The notes under the pieces were generated by a model. The model ran no database searches. It was not told where the DNA came from and saw only the letters and a program-made list of their open reading frames with translations. Both the position numbers and the translations under genes were made by a program. A DNA stretch of 64,000 bases from DATFRX01 sp035630615. Lineage in GTDB: Bacteria; Actinomycetota; Actinomycetes; Propionibacteriales; Nocardioidaceae. Below, piece by piece: positions 34,076 to 42,090 of the stretch. Each line of letters starts with the position of its first letter. Position 1 is the stretch's first letter. Location of the stretch: NCBI GenBank assembly GCA_035630615.1, contig DASQKI010000051.1:1-64000 (forward strand). The letters are read 5' to 3'.

Positions 34076-34099
34076 CCGCCTCGGTCCGCCATCGGATGT

Positions 34100-34145
34100 G
34101 TGCGCGAATCGTCCGGTCGAGTCGGCCCGGAGGCGATTCGCGCAC
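34100..34145. repeat. Hairpin flanking the DUF559 gene, 3' side
   Basis: GTGCGCGAATCG (34100-34111) and its perfect reverse complement (34134-34145) enclose 22 nt that begin TCCG and end GG. The element lies ten bases beyond the DUF559 stop. The same stem recurs at 35013-35059 on the other side of the gene. Confidence 0.85.
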
Positions 34146-34154
34146 GATTACGAC

Positions 34155-35013
34155 TCACCGCGGGTCGAACCATCGGAAGCTCGGCGGTGGCCCGTCGTAA
34201 CCACGTTCGCGAAGGGCTCGATAGACCCGCCAGACCAGGTCTTGCGGTTGACGCATCCCGGTTCGCGTCACGACGATGACTCGCCAGCCGGCCGCTTCGA
34301 GGGCCTCTCGCCTGGCGATGTCGTACTCGCGCTGCCCCTCCGTCGCCCAATGGTGCTGACCGTCGTACTCGACGACGACCCGGTACGAGACGTACACCAG
34401 GTCCGGCCGGGCGATGAAGTCGTCACGGTCGCCGATGCGGAGGTTTGGCACCGGCTCCGGAAGTCCCGCGAACACGAGGATCAGGCGTAGGACCGTCTCG
34501 CGTGGCGACTCAACTCGCTCACGTACGTATGCCATCGCCCGACGGGCCCGCTTCACGCCGTGCGCTGTCGATGACGCGACGGCCTCCGTCAGCTCGGCCA
34601 AGTTGATCCGTCCGAGGTGGAGCAGCCAGTCACCGGCGATGACGCGATCGACGAATCGCAGAGGTCAACGCCGGTGTCGTGACGGGAAGACCGCGGCGCC
34701 GGCACACGGCCACAGATCCTCGGCGCCGGTGACAAATCAGCTCAGACCGGCGGACCGGATGAGGGTGCGTTGTGGTTGCATGGATCGGAAGCAAGGGTCC
34801 GGCTTCGACGCCCCACAGCCACAACGCGGTCGTACGCGCGATCGCGCTCCCCTTCGGAAGCACGAGGAGCGCGGCGAACGCCCACATCCAGGGCGTCAGA
34901 TCGAGGTCGACCGGCGCATATACCCCATGGAGGAGCCGGCGGAACCGCTTGCCGCGGAGCTGTTTGGACGAAATACCGTGCGCGTACGCCTCCTCGCAGG
35001 TGAAGGGCCGGTG
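34155..35013 (-). pseudogene. DUF559 (Vsr-like endonuclease fold) protein, frameshifted
   Basis: Two frames together give one normal DUF559 protein. The upstream frame (about 35013 to 34630) encodes PFTCEEAYAHGISSKQLRG, the AbiEi-like winged-helix start, then WAFAALLVLPKGSAIARTTA and ELICHRRRGSVAVCRRRGLP. The downstream frame, read from about 34660 (GDWLLHLGRINLAELTEAV) to the stop at 34155, encodes the nuclease domain: SPRETVLRL, RPDLVYVSYRVVVEYDGQHHW and a C-terminal strand. The frames differ by one base, with a small deletion near 34640-34665. The 34155-34601 part could still be translated as a 148-aa nuclease domain. Confidence 0.8.
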
Positions 35014-35059
35014 TGCGTGAATCGTCCGTCGCGATCGACGCCGCGGGCGATTCGCGCAC
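35013..35059. repeat. Hairpin flanking the DUF559 gene, 5' side
   Basis: GTGCGTGAATCG (35013-35024) pairs with CGATTCGCGCAC (35048-35059), one G-U pair, around 23 nt that begin TCCG and end GGG. It overlaps the expected first codons of the DUF559 gene and matches the hairpin at 34100-34145 in stem and loop edges. Confidence 0.85.
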
Positions 35060-35085
35060 GAAATCGCCGTACGCGAGCCGAAGGG

Positions 35086-36357
35086 TCAGATGATCATGCC
35101 CGCGCCGACGGTGACGCCGGTGGCCTCGTCGACGAGGATGAACGACCCGGTCGTCCGGTTCTTCGAGTACGGGTCACACAGCAGCGGCACGGTCGAACGC
35201 AACTGCACCCGCCCGATCTCGTTGAGCCCGAGGTCCTTGGTCTCCTGGTCGCGGTGCAGGGTGTTGACGTCGAGCCGATACTGAATGTCCTTGACCAGCA
35301 CTCGTCCGGCCCGCGTCGTGTGCTTGATCGCGAGCTTCTGACGGGGCCGAAGCGGCTGCGTGGTCATCCAGCAGACCATCGCGTCGATGTCCTGGCTCGG
35401 CTCCGGGGCGTTTTGCGGCCGGCAGATCATGTCGCCGCGCGACACGTCGAGATCGTCCTCGAGCCGCACAGTCACCGACATCGGCGGGAACGCCTCGCCG
35501 ACCTCCTTGTCGAAGTCGTCGATGGCGGCGATCCGAGATGTGAATCCGCTCGGCAATACGAGGACCTCGTCGCCGGGCTTGAGTACGCCACCGGCGACCG
35601 TACCCGCGTAGCCACGGTAGTCGTGGAACTCGTCGGACTTCGGCCGCACGACGTATTGCACCGGGAACCTGGTGTCGACGAGATCCCGGTCGGACGCCAC
35701 GTGGATGTGCTCCAGGTGGTGCATCAGCGACGGGCCGTCGTACCACGGCATGTTTTCGCCGCGCAGCACGACGTTGTCGCCCTTGAGAGCCGAGATCGGG
35801 ATGATCGTCAGGTCCGGGATGGTCAGCTTGGTCGCGAACGACGTGAACGCCTGGTGGATCTCCTTGTAGACGTCCTCGGAGTAGTCGACCAGGTCCATCT
35901 TGTTGACCGCGAGCACGAGGTGCGGCACCCGCAGCAGCGACAGGATCACCGCGTGCCGATGGCTCTGCTCGGTCAACCCCTGCCGCGCGTCGACCAGCAC
36001 CAGACCGAGATCGGCCGTCGAGGCGCCGGTCACCATGTTGCGGGTGTACTGCACGTGGCCCGGCGTGTCCGCAATGATGAACTTCCGGGTCGGGGTCGCG
36101 AAGTAGCGGTAGGCCACGTCGATCGTGATGCCCTGCTCGCGCTCGGACCGAAGCCCGTCGGTCAGCAGCGCCAGGTCGGTGTAGTCGTAGCCGCGCGACT
36201 GCGAGGTGGCCTCGACCGCCTCGAGCTGGTCTTCGAAGATCGCCTTGGAGTCGAGCAGCAGCCGGCCGATCAGGGTCGACTTGCCGTCGTCGACCGAGCC
36301 GGCGGTGGCGAACCGCAGGAGGTCCATCGAGGGCCGAGGTGCATCTTGCGCCGACAT
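35086..36357 (-). CDS. cysN: Sulfate adenylyltransferase GTPase subunit CysN (423 aa)
   Basis: This is an EF-Tu-like GTPase that drives APS formation by CysD. G1 is AGSVDDGKSTLIGRLL, the switch region QGITIDVAYRYF, G3 DTPGHVQYTRNM and G4 NKMDLVDY, followed by two beta-barrel domains. It lacks the C-terminal APS kinase domain found in the long mycobacterial CysNC; kinase activity is supplied by the gene at 38441. The start ATG 36357 shares one base with the cysD stop. Confidence 0.96.
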   Translation of the reverse strand: MSAQDAPRPSMDLLRFATAGSVDDGKSTLIGRLLLDSKAIFEDQLEAVEATSQSRGYDYTDLALLTDGLRSEREQGITIDVAYRYFATPTRKFIIADTPGHVQYTRNMVTGASTADLGLVLVDARQGLTEQSHRHAVILSLLRVPHLVLAVNKMDLVDYSEDVYKEIHQAFTSFATKLTIPDLTIIPISALKGDNVVLRGENMPWYDGPSLMHHLEHIHVASDRDLVDTRFPVQYVVRPKSDEFHDYRGYAGTVAGGVLKPGDEVLVLPSGFTSRIAAIDDFDKEVGEAFPPMSVTVRLEDDLDVSRGDMICRPQNAPEPSQDIDAMVCWMTTQPLRPRQKLAIKHTTRAGRVLVKDIQYRLDVNTLHRDQETKDLGLNEIGRVQLRSTVPLLCDPYSKNRTTGSFILVDEATGVTVGAGMII

Positions 36358-37268
36358 CAGAAGTAACCCTCTCGCTTGCGGTCTTCCATCGCGGCCTCGG
36401 AGAACTTGTCGTCGCCCCGGGTCGCGCCACGCTCGGTGACTCGCGCAACCGCGATCTCGTCGATGATCTCGCCGATCGTCGACGCCTTGCTCTCCACACA
36501 GCCGGTCAGTGTCATGTCGCCGACCGTCCGGAATCGCACGGTACGCTCCTCTGCCGCCTCGCCGGGCTTGAGACTCACGTACTCGGACTCCGAGATCAGC
36601 ATGCCGTCGCGCTCGATGACCCGACGGTTGTGGCTGTAGTAGATCGACGGGATCTCGATCTGCTCCTGGCCGATGTAGTGCCAGACGTCGAGCTCGGTCC
36701 AGTTGGACAATGGGAACACCCGCATGTGCTCGCCCTCGTGGATCCGGCCGTTGTAGAGGCTCCACAGCTCGGGCCGCTGGTTTTTCGGGTCCCACTGGCC
36801 AAACTCGTCACGGTGCGAATAGACCCGCTCCTTGGCTCGCGCCTTCTCCTCGTCGCGCCGCCCGCCGCCGAAGGCCGCGGTGAAGGCGTGCTCCTCGATG
36901 CAGTGGAGGAGGGTGCCGATCTGCAGCCGGTTGCGGCTGGTCTTGCCGTCGTCGACGACCACGCCGTCCTTGATGGCCTGCTCGACCGAGGCGACGATCA
37001 GCTGAACGCCCAGGCGGTTGACCCAGTTGTCTCGCGTCGACAGCACCTCGGGGAAGTCGAAGCCGGTGTCGACCTGCAGGACCGGGAACGGGATCTTGGC
37101 CGGGTAGAACGCCTTCTCGGCGAGCCGCATCATGCAGATCGAGTCTTTGCCGCCGGAGAACATGAGCACCGGCTTCTCGAATTCGGCCGCGACCTCGCGG
37201 AAGATGTGGATCGACTCCGCCTCGAGCTCGTCCAATTGGCTCAAGCGGTAGTCCGAGTGTGTTGACAT
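36357..37268 (-). CDS. cysD: Sulfate adenylyltransferase catalytic subunit CysD (303 aa)
   Basis: This is an adenine nucleotide alpha-hydrolase-like enzyme that makes adenosine 5'-phosphosulfate from ATP and sulfate. The PP-loop is MFSGGKDSICMMRLA near residue 35. Other family stretches are PVLQVDTGFDFPE, FGGGRRDEEKARAKERV and FPLSNWTELDVWHYI. ATG 37268 is chosen because GAGGAG precedes it and because a promoter lies over the alternative upstream start. It is paired with cysN. Confidence 0.96.
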   Translation of the reverse strand: MSTHSDYRLSQLDELEAESIHIFREVAAEFEKPVLMFSGGKDSICMMRLAEKAFYPAKIPFPVLQVDTGFDFPEVLSTRDNWVNRLGVQLIVASVEQAIKDGVVVDDGKTSRNRLQIGTLLHCIEEHAFTAAFGGGRRDEEKARAKERVYSHRDEFGQWDPKNQRPELWSLYNGRIHEGEHMRVFPLSNWTELDVWHYIGQEQIEIPSIYYSHNRRVIERDGMLISESEYVSLKPGEAAEERTVRFRTVGDMTLTGCVESKASTIGEIIDEIAVARVTERGATRGDDKFSEAAMEDRKREGYF

Positions 37269-37305
37269 GGGGGTAGAAGGCTCCTCGTGCGCGAAAGCAG
37301 GGGTC

Positions 37306-37333
37306 ATCGTACCTAGGTTTGTGGGTGTTCCAA
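37306..37333 (-). promoter_or_regulatory. Likely promoter of cysDN
   Basis: On the minus strand TTGGAA (37328-37333) is followed after 16 bp by TACGAT (37306-37311), a fair sigma-70-type promoter. It sits in the gap between the TauE gene and cysD, so cysDN can be transcribed on its own. Confidence 0.45.
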
Positions 37334-37343
37334 CTCGGGCCCG

Positions 37344-38273
37344 TCAGCGAACGCGGTCGTCGTCGGGCTGACTGCCGTTGGCGAACGCCGGCAAACCGTG
37401 TCGCCGACGCACGAAACCCCAGGCAACGGGACCGAGGATCAACAGGCCGGCCCCGACCATACCAACGACGGTCGGGGGGACGTGGAGCATGCCCAGTCCG
37501 GTCAGGGTCAAGACGATCACGATGCCGCGGCGTACGACGCCCTGTGACACCCAGTTGGCGATGTGGGCGCCGACGAACGTGCCCGGCGACCCACCGACCA
37601 CGAGCGGGATCAAGACCTCCCAGTCGACGCCAGTGACGATCACGTGGGATATCGCCGCCGAAAGCACCAGCGGCACCGCCTGCACGAGGTCGGTGCCGAC
37701 CAGCTTCACGGCCTGCAGCGTCGGGTAGAGCAGCAGCAGCGACACCATGATCAGCGACCCCGAACCGACCGAGGTGATCCCGACCAGCAAGCCGCCGAAG
37801 GCGCCGACCAGGAGGGTTGGCACCGGCCGGATCTTCGGATCCTCAGTCGACAGTGGCCGCCCGCTCGTGATCCGACGCATGTTGAGATAGAGCCGCAGCG
37901 TGTACGTCGTGGCCGTCAGGATCAATGCGATCCCGATCGCGATCTTGAGGAAGTCGGTCTGCTCCTCGTCGGAGCCGATGGCCTGGATGATGAACGCCCC
38001 GGCGAACGCGGTGGGCACCGAACCGACCATCAACCAGCCGGCCAGGCGGAAGTTCGGCGATCCCTCCCGGGCGTGTACGGCGGCGCCGACGCTCTTGTTG
38101 AGGCTGGCGGCGACCAGATCGTTCGCGACCGCGGCGGCCGGATTGACGTTGAGGAAGATCAGGGCCGGCGTCATCAGGGCGCCACCCCCCATGCCCGTCA
38201 TCCCGATGACGATGCCGACCAGGAAGCTCACCAGCAGGATCGATGCGGCGGTCGTCGTGAGCAGGTCCGGCAT
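37344..38273 (-). CDS. TauE/SafE-family sulfite or anion exporter (309 aa)
   Basis: This polytopic protein has two homologous halves, each with the TauE pattern: GMTGMGGGALMTPALIF near residue 24 and VGITSVGSGSLIMVSLLLL near residue 165. About eight hydrophobic segments are separated by short charged loops. Family members move sulfite, sulfoacetate or related anions. Being between cysC and cysD suggests a role in sulfate assimilation, as sulfate/sulfite permease or as a valve for excess sulfite; the direction of transport is not decided by sequence. Confidence 0.88.
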   Translation of the reverse strand: MPDLLTTTAASILLVSFLVGIVIGMTGMGGGALMTPALIFLNVNPAAAVANDLVAASLNKSVGAAVHAREGSPNFRLAGWLMVGSVPTAFAGAFIIQAIGSDEEQTDFLKIAIGIALILTATTYTLRLYLNMRRITSGRPLSTEDPKIRPVPTLLVGAFGGLLVGITSVGSGSLIMVSLLLLYPTLQAVKLVGTDLVQAVPLVLSAAISHVIVTGVDWEVLIPLVVGGSPGTFVGAHIANWVSQGVVRRGIVIVLTLTGLGMLHVPPTVVGMVGAGLLILGPVAWGFVRRRHGLPAFANGSQPDDDRVR

Positions 38274-38314
38274 GAACAGATCCGATCAGGTTGGGGTAGC
38301 CAGGTGCCCGGTTC

Positions 38315-38440
38315 TCAAGTAAGACAACAGAACACATCGAGAACCTCGTCTACGGCATCTTCGATGCTTCGGCCCGTGGTGTCCAATCCGGCGCCGGTGG
38401 CATCGGTCGCGAACGGGTCCGCGATCGTGGGTGGATCCGA
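38315..38440 (-). pseudogene. Duplicated in-frame tail of the APS kinase gene
   Basis: Immediately after the cysC stop, the same reading frame continues for 41 codons to TGA 38315-38317. It contains LDTTGRSIEDAVDEVLDVF, a diverged copy of the cysC C-terminus (VDTTGRSIEAALGDVLDVL). The DNA identity is plain over about 60 bp (38331-38395 against 38498-38560). It looks like the remnant of a second APS kinase gene or of a tandem duplication. Confidence 0.75.
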
Positions 38441-39724
38441 TCAGGTCGCGGGCGGCTCAGTCGGGGCGGCCTCACGACTGATCCAGCCATCTGAGTACAG
38501 CACATCGAGAACGTCGCCCAGCGCAGCTTCGATGCTGCGACCCGTGGTGTCCACTCGGATGTCGGCGTCCTCGGGCTCTTCGTACGGGGAGGAGATGCCG
38601 GTGAAGTCGGGAATCTCGCCCGCGCGCGCCCTCGCGTACAAGCCCTTGCGGTCGCGGCGCTCGCACTCCTCGAGCGGGGTCGCGACGTGCACCAGGATGA
38701 ACCCGCCGCCGGCGTCGCGGATCATCGATCGGACGAGCTGTCGGGTCTCGTCGAACGGGGCGATCGGCGAGCAGATGGCGACGCCGCCGTGCCGGCTTAT
38801 CTCGGCCGCCACCCAGCCGATTCGAGCGACGTTGGTCTCTCGGTCCTCGCGGGAGAAGCCGAGGCCTTTGGACAGGTGTCGGCGCACTACGTCGCCGTCG
38901 AGACTCGTGACCGTTCGGTCTCCGCGCTCCAGCAGCAGGTCATGGAGCGCCCGCGCGAGCGTCGACTTGCCGGAGCCGGACAGGCCGGTGAAGAACACGA
39001 CGAGCCCACGATGCTCGACGGGCGGCCGATCCTGATCGCGGATCGCCTTGACCGCAGGCGCCGGCTCGCCGTCGTGCCACACCGTCACCAGCTCGTCGGC
39101 GAACGCGAGGCCGACCCGGATGCCGAACGCCGCGGTCTGGGTCGCGTCGCCGCGATCGGACACCGCGACCGCGATGACCTTGGCTCCCGGGATCTGCCGG
39201 GCGGCTCCGAGCGTCGTCCGGATCAGGCCCGCCGCCGAGAGAGTCAGCGGCCCGCCCGGTCCGGTCGCGACCAGGAGCAGCGGCGTCCGACCGGTCTTGC
39301 GGGCATAGGTGTTGACCTGGTCGACGTCGGACTGCGTCAGCACGTCGCGGAGCGGGACCGAGAACGCATGCGGATGCGCCGCCCGTACCTCGGCCGGCGT
39401 CCGGTGATAGCGCCGGAACGGGCCGTACTCGGTGTGCGCGAGCGGCTCGACCTCGCCGACGAGGCCGACCTGATCGTCGTTGGCGTCGTAGGCGCCCTCG
39501 AACTGGAGTAGACCGATCGGTGCGCCCTCGGGGTCGGTCAGCCGGAGGCCGCCCGCGCCTTTGGCTTCGTCGGCGACCTTGCGCGGAACCGCCAGCGTCA
39601 CCGGCGTCGGGACGCTCGCATCGTCGGGATTGACGAAGCCGCGAAGGGGCGCGAGGGCCCCGATGGTCAGCAGCTCGAGGTCGGCGAGTTCTCGGAGAGT
39701 CGGAGTCCACTCGGGATGCGTCAC
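38441..39724 (-). CDS. cysC: APS kinase with N-terminal degenerate ATP-sulfurylase domain (427 aa)
   Basis: The C-terminal domain (from about residue 235) is an adenylylsulfate kinase: P-loop GLSGSGKSTLARAL, lid and APS contacts FSREDRETNVARIGW, and SSPYEEPEDADIRVDTTGRS. The first 230 residues resemble the PUA-like and catalytic parts of ATP sulfurylase (ELLTIGALAPLRGFVNPDDA, YHRTPAEVRAAHP), but the HxGH nucleotide-binding motif is not visible. That domain is probably regulatory or structural. APS is made by CysDN, and this enzyme then makes PAPS, the donor for the sulfotransferase at 50120. GTG 39724 matches the family start. Confidence 0.9.
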   Translation of the reverse strand: MTHPEWTPTLRELADLELLTIGALAPLRGFVNPDDASVPTPVTLAVPRKVADEAKGAGGLRLTDPEGAPIGLLQFEGAYDANDDQVGLVGEVEPLAHTEYGPFRRYHRTPAEVRAAHPHAFSVPLRDVLTQSDVDQVNTYARKTGRTPLLLVATGPGGPLTLSAAGLIRTTLGAARQIPGAKVIAVAVSDRGDATQTAAFGIRVGLAFADELVTVWHDGEPAPAVKAIRDQDRPPVEHRGLVVFFTGLSGSGKSTLARALHDLLLERGDRTVTSLDGDVVRRHLSKGLGFSREDRETNVARIGWVAAEISRHGGVAICSPIAPFDETRQLVRSMIRDAGGGFILVHVATPLEECERRDRKGLYARARAGEIPDFTGISSPYEEPEDADIRVDTTGRSIEAALGDVLDVLYSDGWISREAAPTEPPAT

Positions 39725-39782
39725 GCCCGCATTGTGGCATCGCGCACTTTTGCGCTTGCGGGCGCCAGGTACGCTCCGCGCC

Positions 39783-40724
39783 GTGCGAGACGTCGTTGTG
39801 GCCGAAGTGGTCCGTTCAGGGTTCGTTGAAAGCCGACATTTCGGGGCAATCATCGCGCTCGATCGGTCGGGTGCTGTCGCCTGGTCGGTCGGTGTCGTCG
39901 ACGAACCCGTGTTCGTGCGGTCGTGTAACAAGCCGATCCAGGCGACCGCGATGGTCCGAGCCGGGCTGCCGCTGCGGGGTCGGTTGCTCGCCCTCGTGTC
40001 GGCCAGCCACTCCGGAGAGCCGATGCATCTCGAAGGGGTCCGCGAGATCCTCGACGGCGCCGGCCTTCCCGAGTCGGCGCTCCAGACGCCGCCGGACTAT
40101 CCGCTCGGCGGCCCGACCCGAGACGCGTACGTCGCAGCCGGGGGCAAGCCGAGCTCGGTCGCGATGAACTGCTCCGGCAAGCACGCCGGCATGCTGGCCA
40201 CCTGCGTCGCGAACGGATGGCCGATCGAGACCTACCGCGATCCGGATCATCCACTGCAGCGTCGGATCGCCGACGAGCTCGTCGAGTTGACCGGCTACGA
40301 GGTGACCGCGGTCGGCGTCGACGGCTGCGGCGCTCCGCTGCTCGGCACCACTCTGATCGGGCTGGCGCGGGCGTTCCGGCGGATCCAGCAGGCACCGTCG
40401 GACAGCCCGCCGGGGGCCGTCGCCGAAGCCATCGGAGCGTTTCCCGCGTACGTCAGCGGTTCCGACCGTGACGAGGCGACGCTGCTCCGGTCGTTCCCCG
40501 GCGCGGTCGCGAAGGGTGGTGCCGAGGCGTGCTACGCCGTCGCGATGCCCGACGGCAGCGCGGTAGCCCTCAAGATCGGCGACGGCGGGGGGCGGGCGCG
40601 GGCCGTCGTCATGGCGGCGGCGCTGCAGCGCCTCGGTTTCGACGGTCCGGTGCTCGAGGAGCTTGCGCATCCGGCTGTGCTTGGGGGCGGGGAGCGGATC
40701 GGGGAGATTCGGGCGGCGTTCTGA
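39783..40724 (+). CDS. Asparaginase, L-asparaginase II (PF06089) family (313 aa)
   Basis: This belongs to the thermolabile R. etli-type asparaginase family, unrelated to E. coli AnsA/AnsB. Family stretches are EVVRSGFVESRHFG near the start, RSCNKPIQATAMV, SASHSGEPMH with the Ser-x-His-Ser-Gly motif, MNCSGKHAGML with catalytic Cys and Lys, and VGVDGCGAPLLG. It hydrolyses asparagine to aspartate and ammonia in the cytoplasm. It is divergent from cysC over a 58-bp gap that contains a short inverted repeat (GCCCGCA/TGCGGGC). GTG 39783 is the start. Confidence 0.93.
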   Translation: MRDVVVAEVVRSGFVESRHFGAIIALDRSGAVAWSVGVVDEPVFVRSCNKPIQATAMVRAGLPLRGRLLALVSASHSGEPMHLEGVREILDGAGLPESALQTPPDYPLGGPTRDAYVAAGGKPSSVAMNCSGKHAGMLATCVANGWPIETYRDPDHPLQRRIADELVELTGYEVTAVGVDGCGAPLLGTTLIGLARAFRRIQQAPSDSPPGAVAEAIGAFPAYVSGSDRDEATLLRSFPGAVAKGGAEACYAVAMPDGSAVALKIGDGGGRARAVVMAAALQRLGFDGPVLEELAHPAVLGGGERIGEIRAAF

Positions 40725-40744
40725 GGCCCGGTGGGGCGGCTCTA

Positions 40745-40828
40745 CCCGGATTCCCCGCGCGGCACAACCAGCCTCGCGCTTCGCGCTCGACGGCCAGGCC
40801 CATCCACGTGCCGCGCGGGAAATCCGGG
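40745..40828. repeat. Hairpin with 21-bp arms and the conserved 42-nt loop
   Basis: The left arm 40745-40765 (CCCGGATTCCCCGCGCGGCA plus C) and right arm 40808-40828 pair with one mismatch. The 42-nt loop (40766-40807) is 40/42 identical to that at 26796-26837, although the outer stems differ. Only the inner TTCCCCGCGCG of the stem is shared. Confidence 0.9.
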
Positions 40829-40933
40829 CAGCCCCTCGTCTCCTCGCTCGTCGCTGCTTTGTTGCCTCCGTGTGCCGCGCCGACGGTCCGCTTTTGGGTC
40901 ATATGGGGAGTGTGGTCGAGGACACGTGTCGGG

Positions 40934-40961
40934 TGCTTGCAAGGTGCTTGCAATTGCAAGC
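40934..40961. promoter_or_regulatory. Operator upstream of the Xre-family regulator
   Basis: GCTTGCAATTGCAAGC (40946-40961) is a perfect 16-bp palindrome ending 11 bp before the regulator start. A second TGCTTGCAA (from 40934) lies exactly 11 bp upstream of the same word at 40945. It is a likely autoregulatory binding site. Confidence 0.65.
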
Positions 40962-40972
40962 ATGATTGGGGT

Positions 40973-41359
40973 GTGAGCAAGTTGAATGTCGGGAAGACCG
41001 TCGGGTCGCTTGGTGACTATCTGCGCGACCAGCGCCGTCAGGCCGAGCTGTCGTTGCGCCAGCTCGCCGAGCAGACCGGCGTCTCCAACCCGTACCTCAG
41101 CCAGATCGAACGTGGGCTACGCCGGCCATCGGCCGAAGTGCTGCAGCAGATCGCCAAGGCGCTGCGGATCTCGGCGGAAACCCTTTACGTTCGTGCCGGC
41201 ATTCTCGACCCCAGTCCCAACGGTGTGCAGTCGGTCGAGATCGCCATCGTCGGCGACGCCGGGCTCACCGAGCGGCAAAAGTCCGCGCTGCTCGACATCT
41301 ACCGATCTTTTCGCCGCGAGAACGGCGGAGACGACGCCGTCAGCGAATCCGCTGACTGA
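40973..41359 (+). CDS. Xre-family transcriptional regulator, Rv0474-like (128 aa)
   Basis: The N-terminal helix-turn-helix is LGDYLRDQRRQAELSLRQLAEQ, then the recognition helix GVSNPYLSQIERGLRRPS and QQIAKALRISAETLYVRAG. The C-terminal part (ERQKSALLDIYRSFRREN) is probably a dimerisation helix. The order regulator, HbhA-like protein, DUF2516 protein is that of Rv0474-Rv0476. GTG 40973 is chosen since it starts the family-length protein and places the palindromic operator just upstream. Confidence 0.9.
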   Translation: MSKLNVGKTVGSLGDYLRDQRRQAELSLRQLAEQTGVSNPYLSQIERGLRRPSAEVLQQIAKALRISAETLYVRAGILDPSPNGVQSVEIAIVGDAGLTERQKSALLDIYRSFRRENGGDDAVSESAD

Positions 41360-41375
41360 CGAGAGGAAATTCATC

Positions 41376-41864
41376 ATGCCGACGTACGAGATTCCGGACC
41401 AGATCAAGAAGCCGACGCCGCTCTACGCCGTCGTGGGCGCGGGTGAAGCCGTCGTCGGGCGCATTCGCGACCTCGACGCGAAGCAGCTCCAGGCGCAGGC
41501 CAAGGAGTTCCCGACCAAGGCGCAGGCCAAGGCGACCGAGGCGCAGGCCAAGGCAGCCGAGCGGTTTGGCACCGTCGTCGACGACGTCAAGCACCTCCCG
41601 GAGCAGCTGCGCACCCTGCCAGAGAGGGCGCAGTCGGTCGCACTGCATGCGTTCGAGCAGGCCGGCGACGTCTACGCCGACCTCGCGCAGCGCGGTGAGG
41701 GCGTGGTCCAGCGGGTACGCAAGCAAGCCCCCGTCGTCGGCGAGAACGGCGACGACTCGACCGCGAAAAAGACCACCAAATCCACCGCTACCAAGGCAAA
41801 GCCGTCCGCTTCGTCCAAGAAGTCCGCTTCCAGGACAAAGAAGTCGACCGACCCCTCTGTCTGA
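41376..41864 (+). CDS. HbhA-like helical protein with lysine-rich tail (162 aa)
   Basis: The N-terminal half is a long amphipathic, coiled-coil-like helix with QAQAKxx(T/A)xAQAKA repeats. The last 40 residues are a low-complexity Lys/Ala/Ser/Thr tail (STATKAKPSASSKKSASRTK). This is the layout of mycobacterial heparin-binding hemagglutinin, whose tail binds sulfated glycans or DNA. Function in a free-living actinobacterium is uncertain: surface adhesion, envelope or nucleoid roles are all possible. Start ATG 41376 with GAGAGGA upstream. A strong terminator follows about 90 bp downstream. Confidence 0.85.
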   Translation: MPTYEIPDQIKKPTPLYAVVGAGEAVVGRIRDLDAKQLQAQAKEFPTKAQAKATEAQAKAAERFGTVVDDVKHLPEQLRTLPERAQSVALHAFEQAGDVYADLAQRGEGVVQRVRKQAPVVGENGDDSTAKKTTKSTATKAKPSASSKKSASRTKKSTDPSV

Positions 41865-41955
41865 GAGGTACCTGCCGAGCGGCGGCCTCCTGGCCGGGGT
41901 CTTCGGGCTCCGATACCGAGAGGTCGGGAGGCCGTCCCAGCTCGTCTGACGTAGA

Positions 41956-41992
41956 GCAGGAGCCCGCTGTCCCCGAGACGGCGGGCTCCTGC
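41956..41992 (+). terminator. Rho-independent terminator after the HbhA-like gene
   Basis: GCAGGAGCCCGC (41956-41967) and GCGGGCTCCTGC (41981-41992) form a perfect 12-bp stem with a 13-nt loop, followed by CGTTTCGT. Confidence 0.8.
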
Positions 41993-42090
41993 CGTTTCGT
42001 CGACGCCGACCACCGCGTCGTGGTTGCCAGGCGTCGCGCTGAAGAAGCCCGATGACTGGCGAGCAAGCGCGGAGCGGCTAGGCTCGATAC

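Noticed and set aside
34155..35059. Insertion sequence or restriction-modification system
   Set aside because: No transposase, methyltransferase or target-site duplication is visible; the only gene is a broken DUF559 protein.
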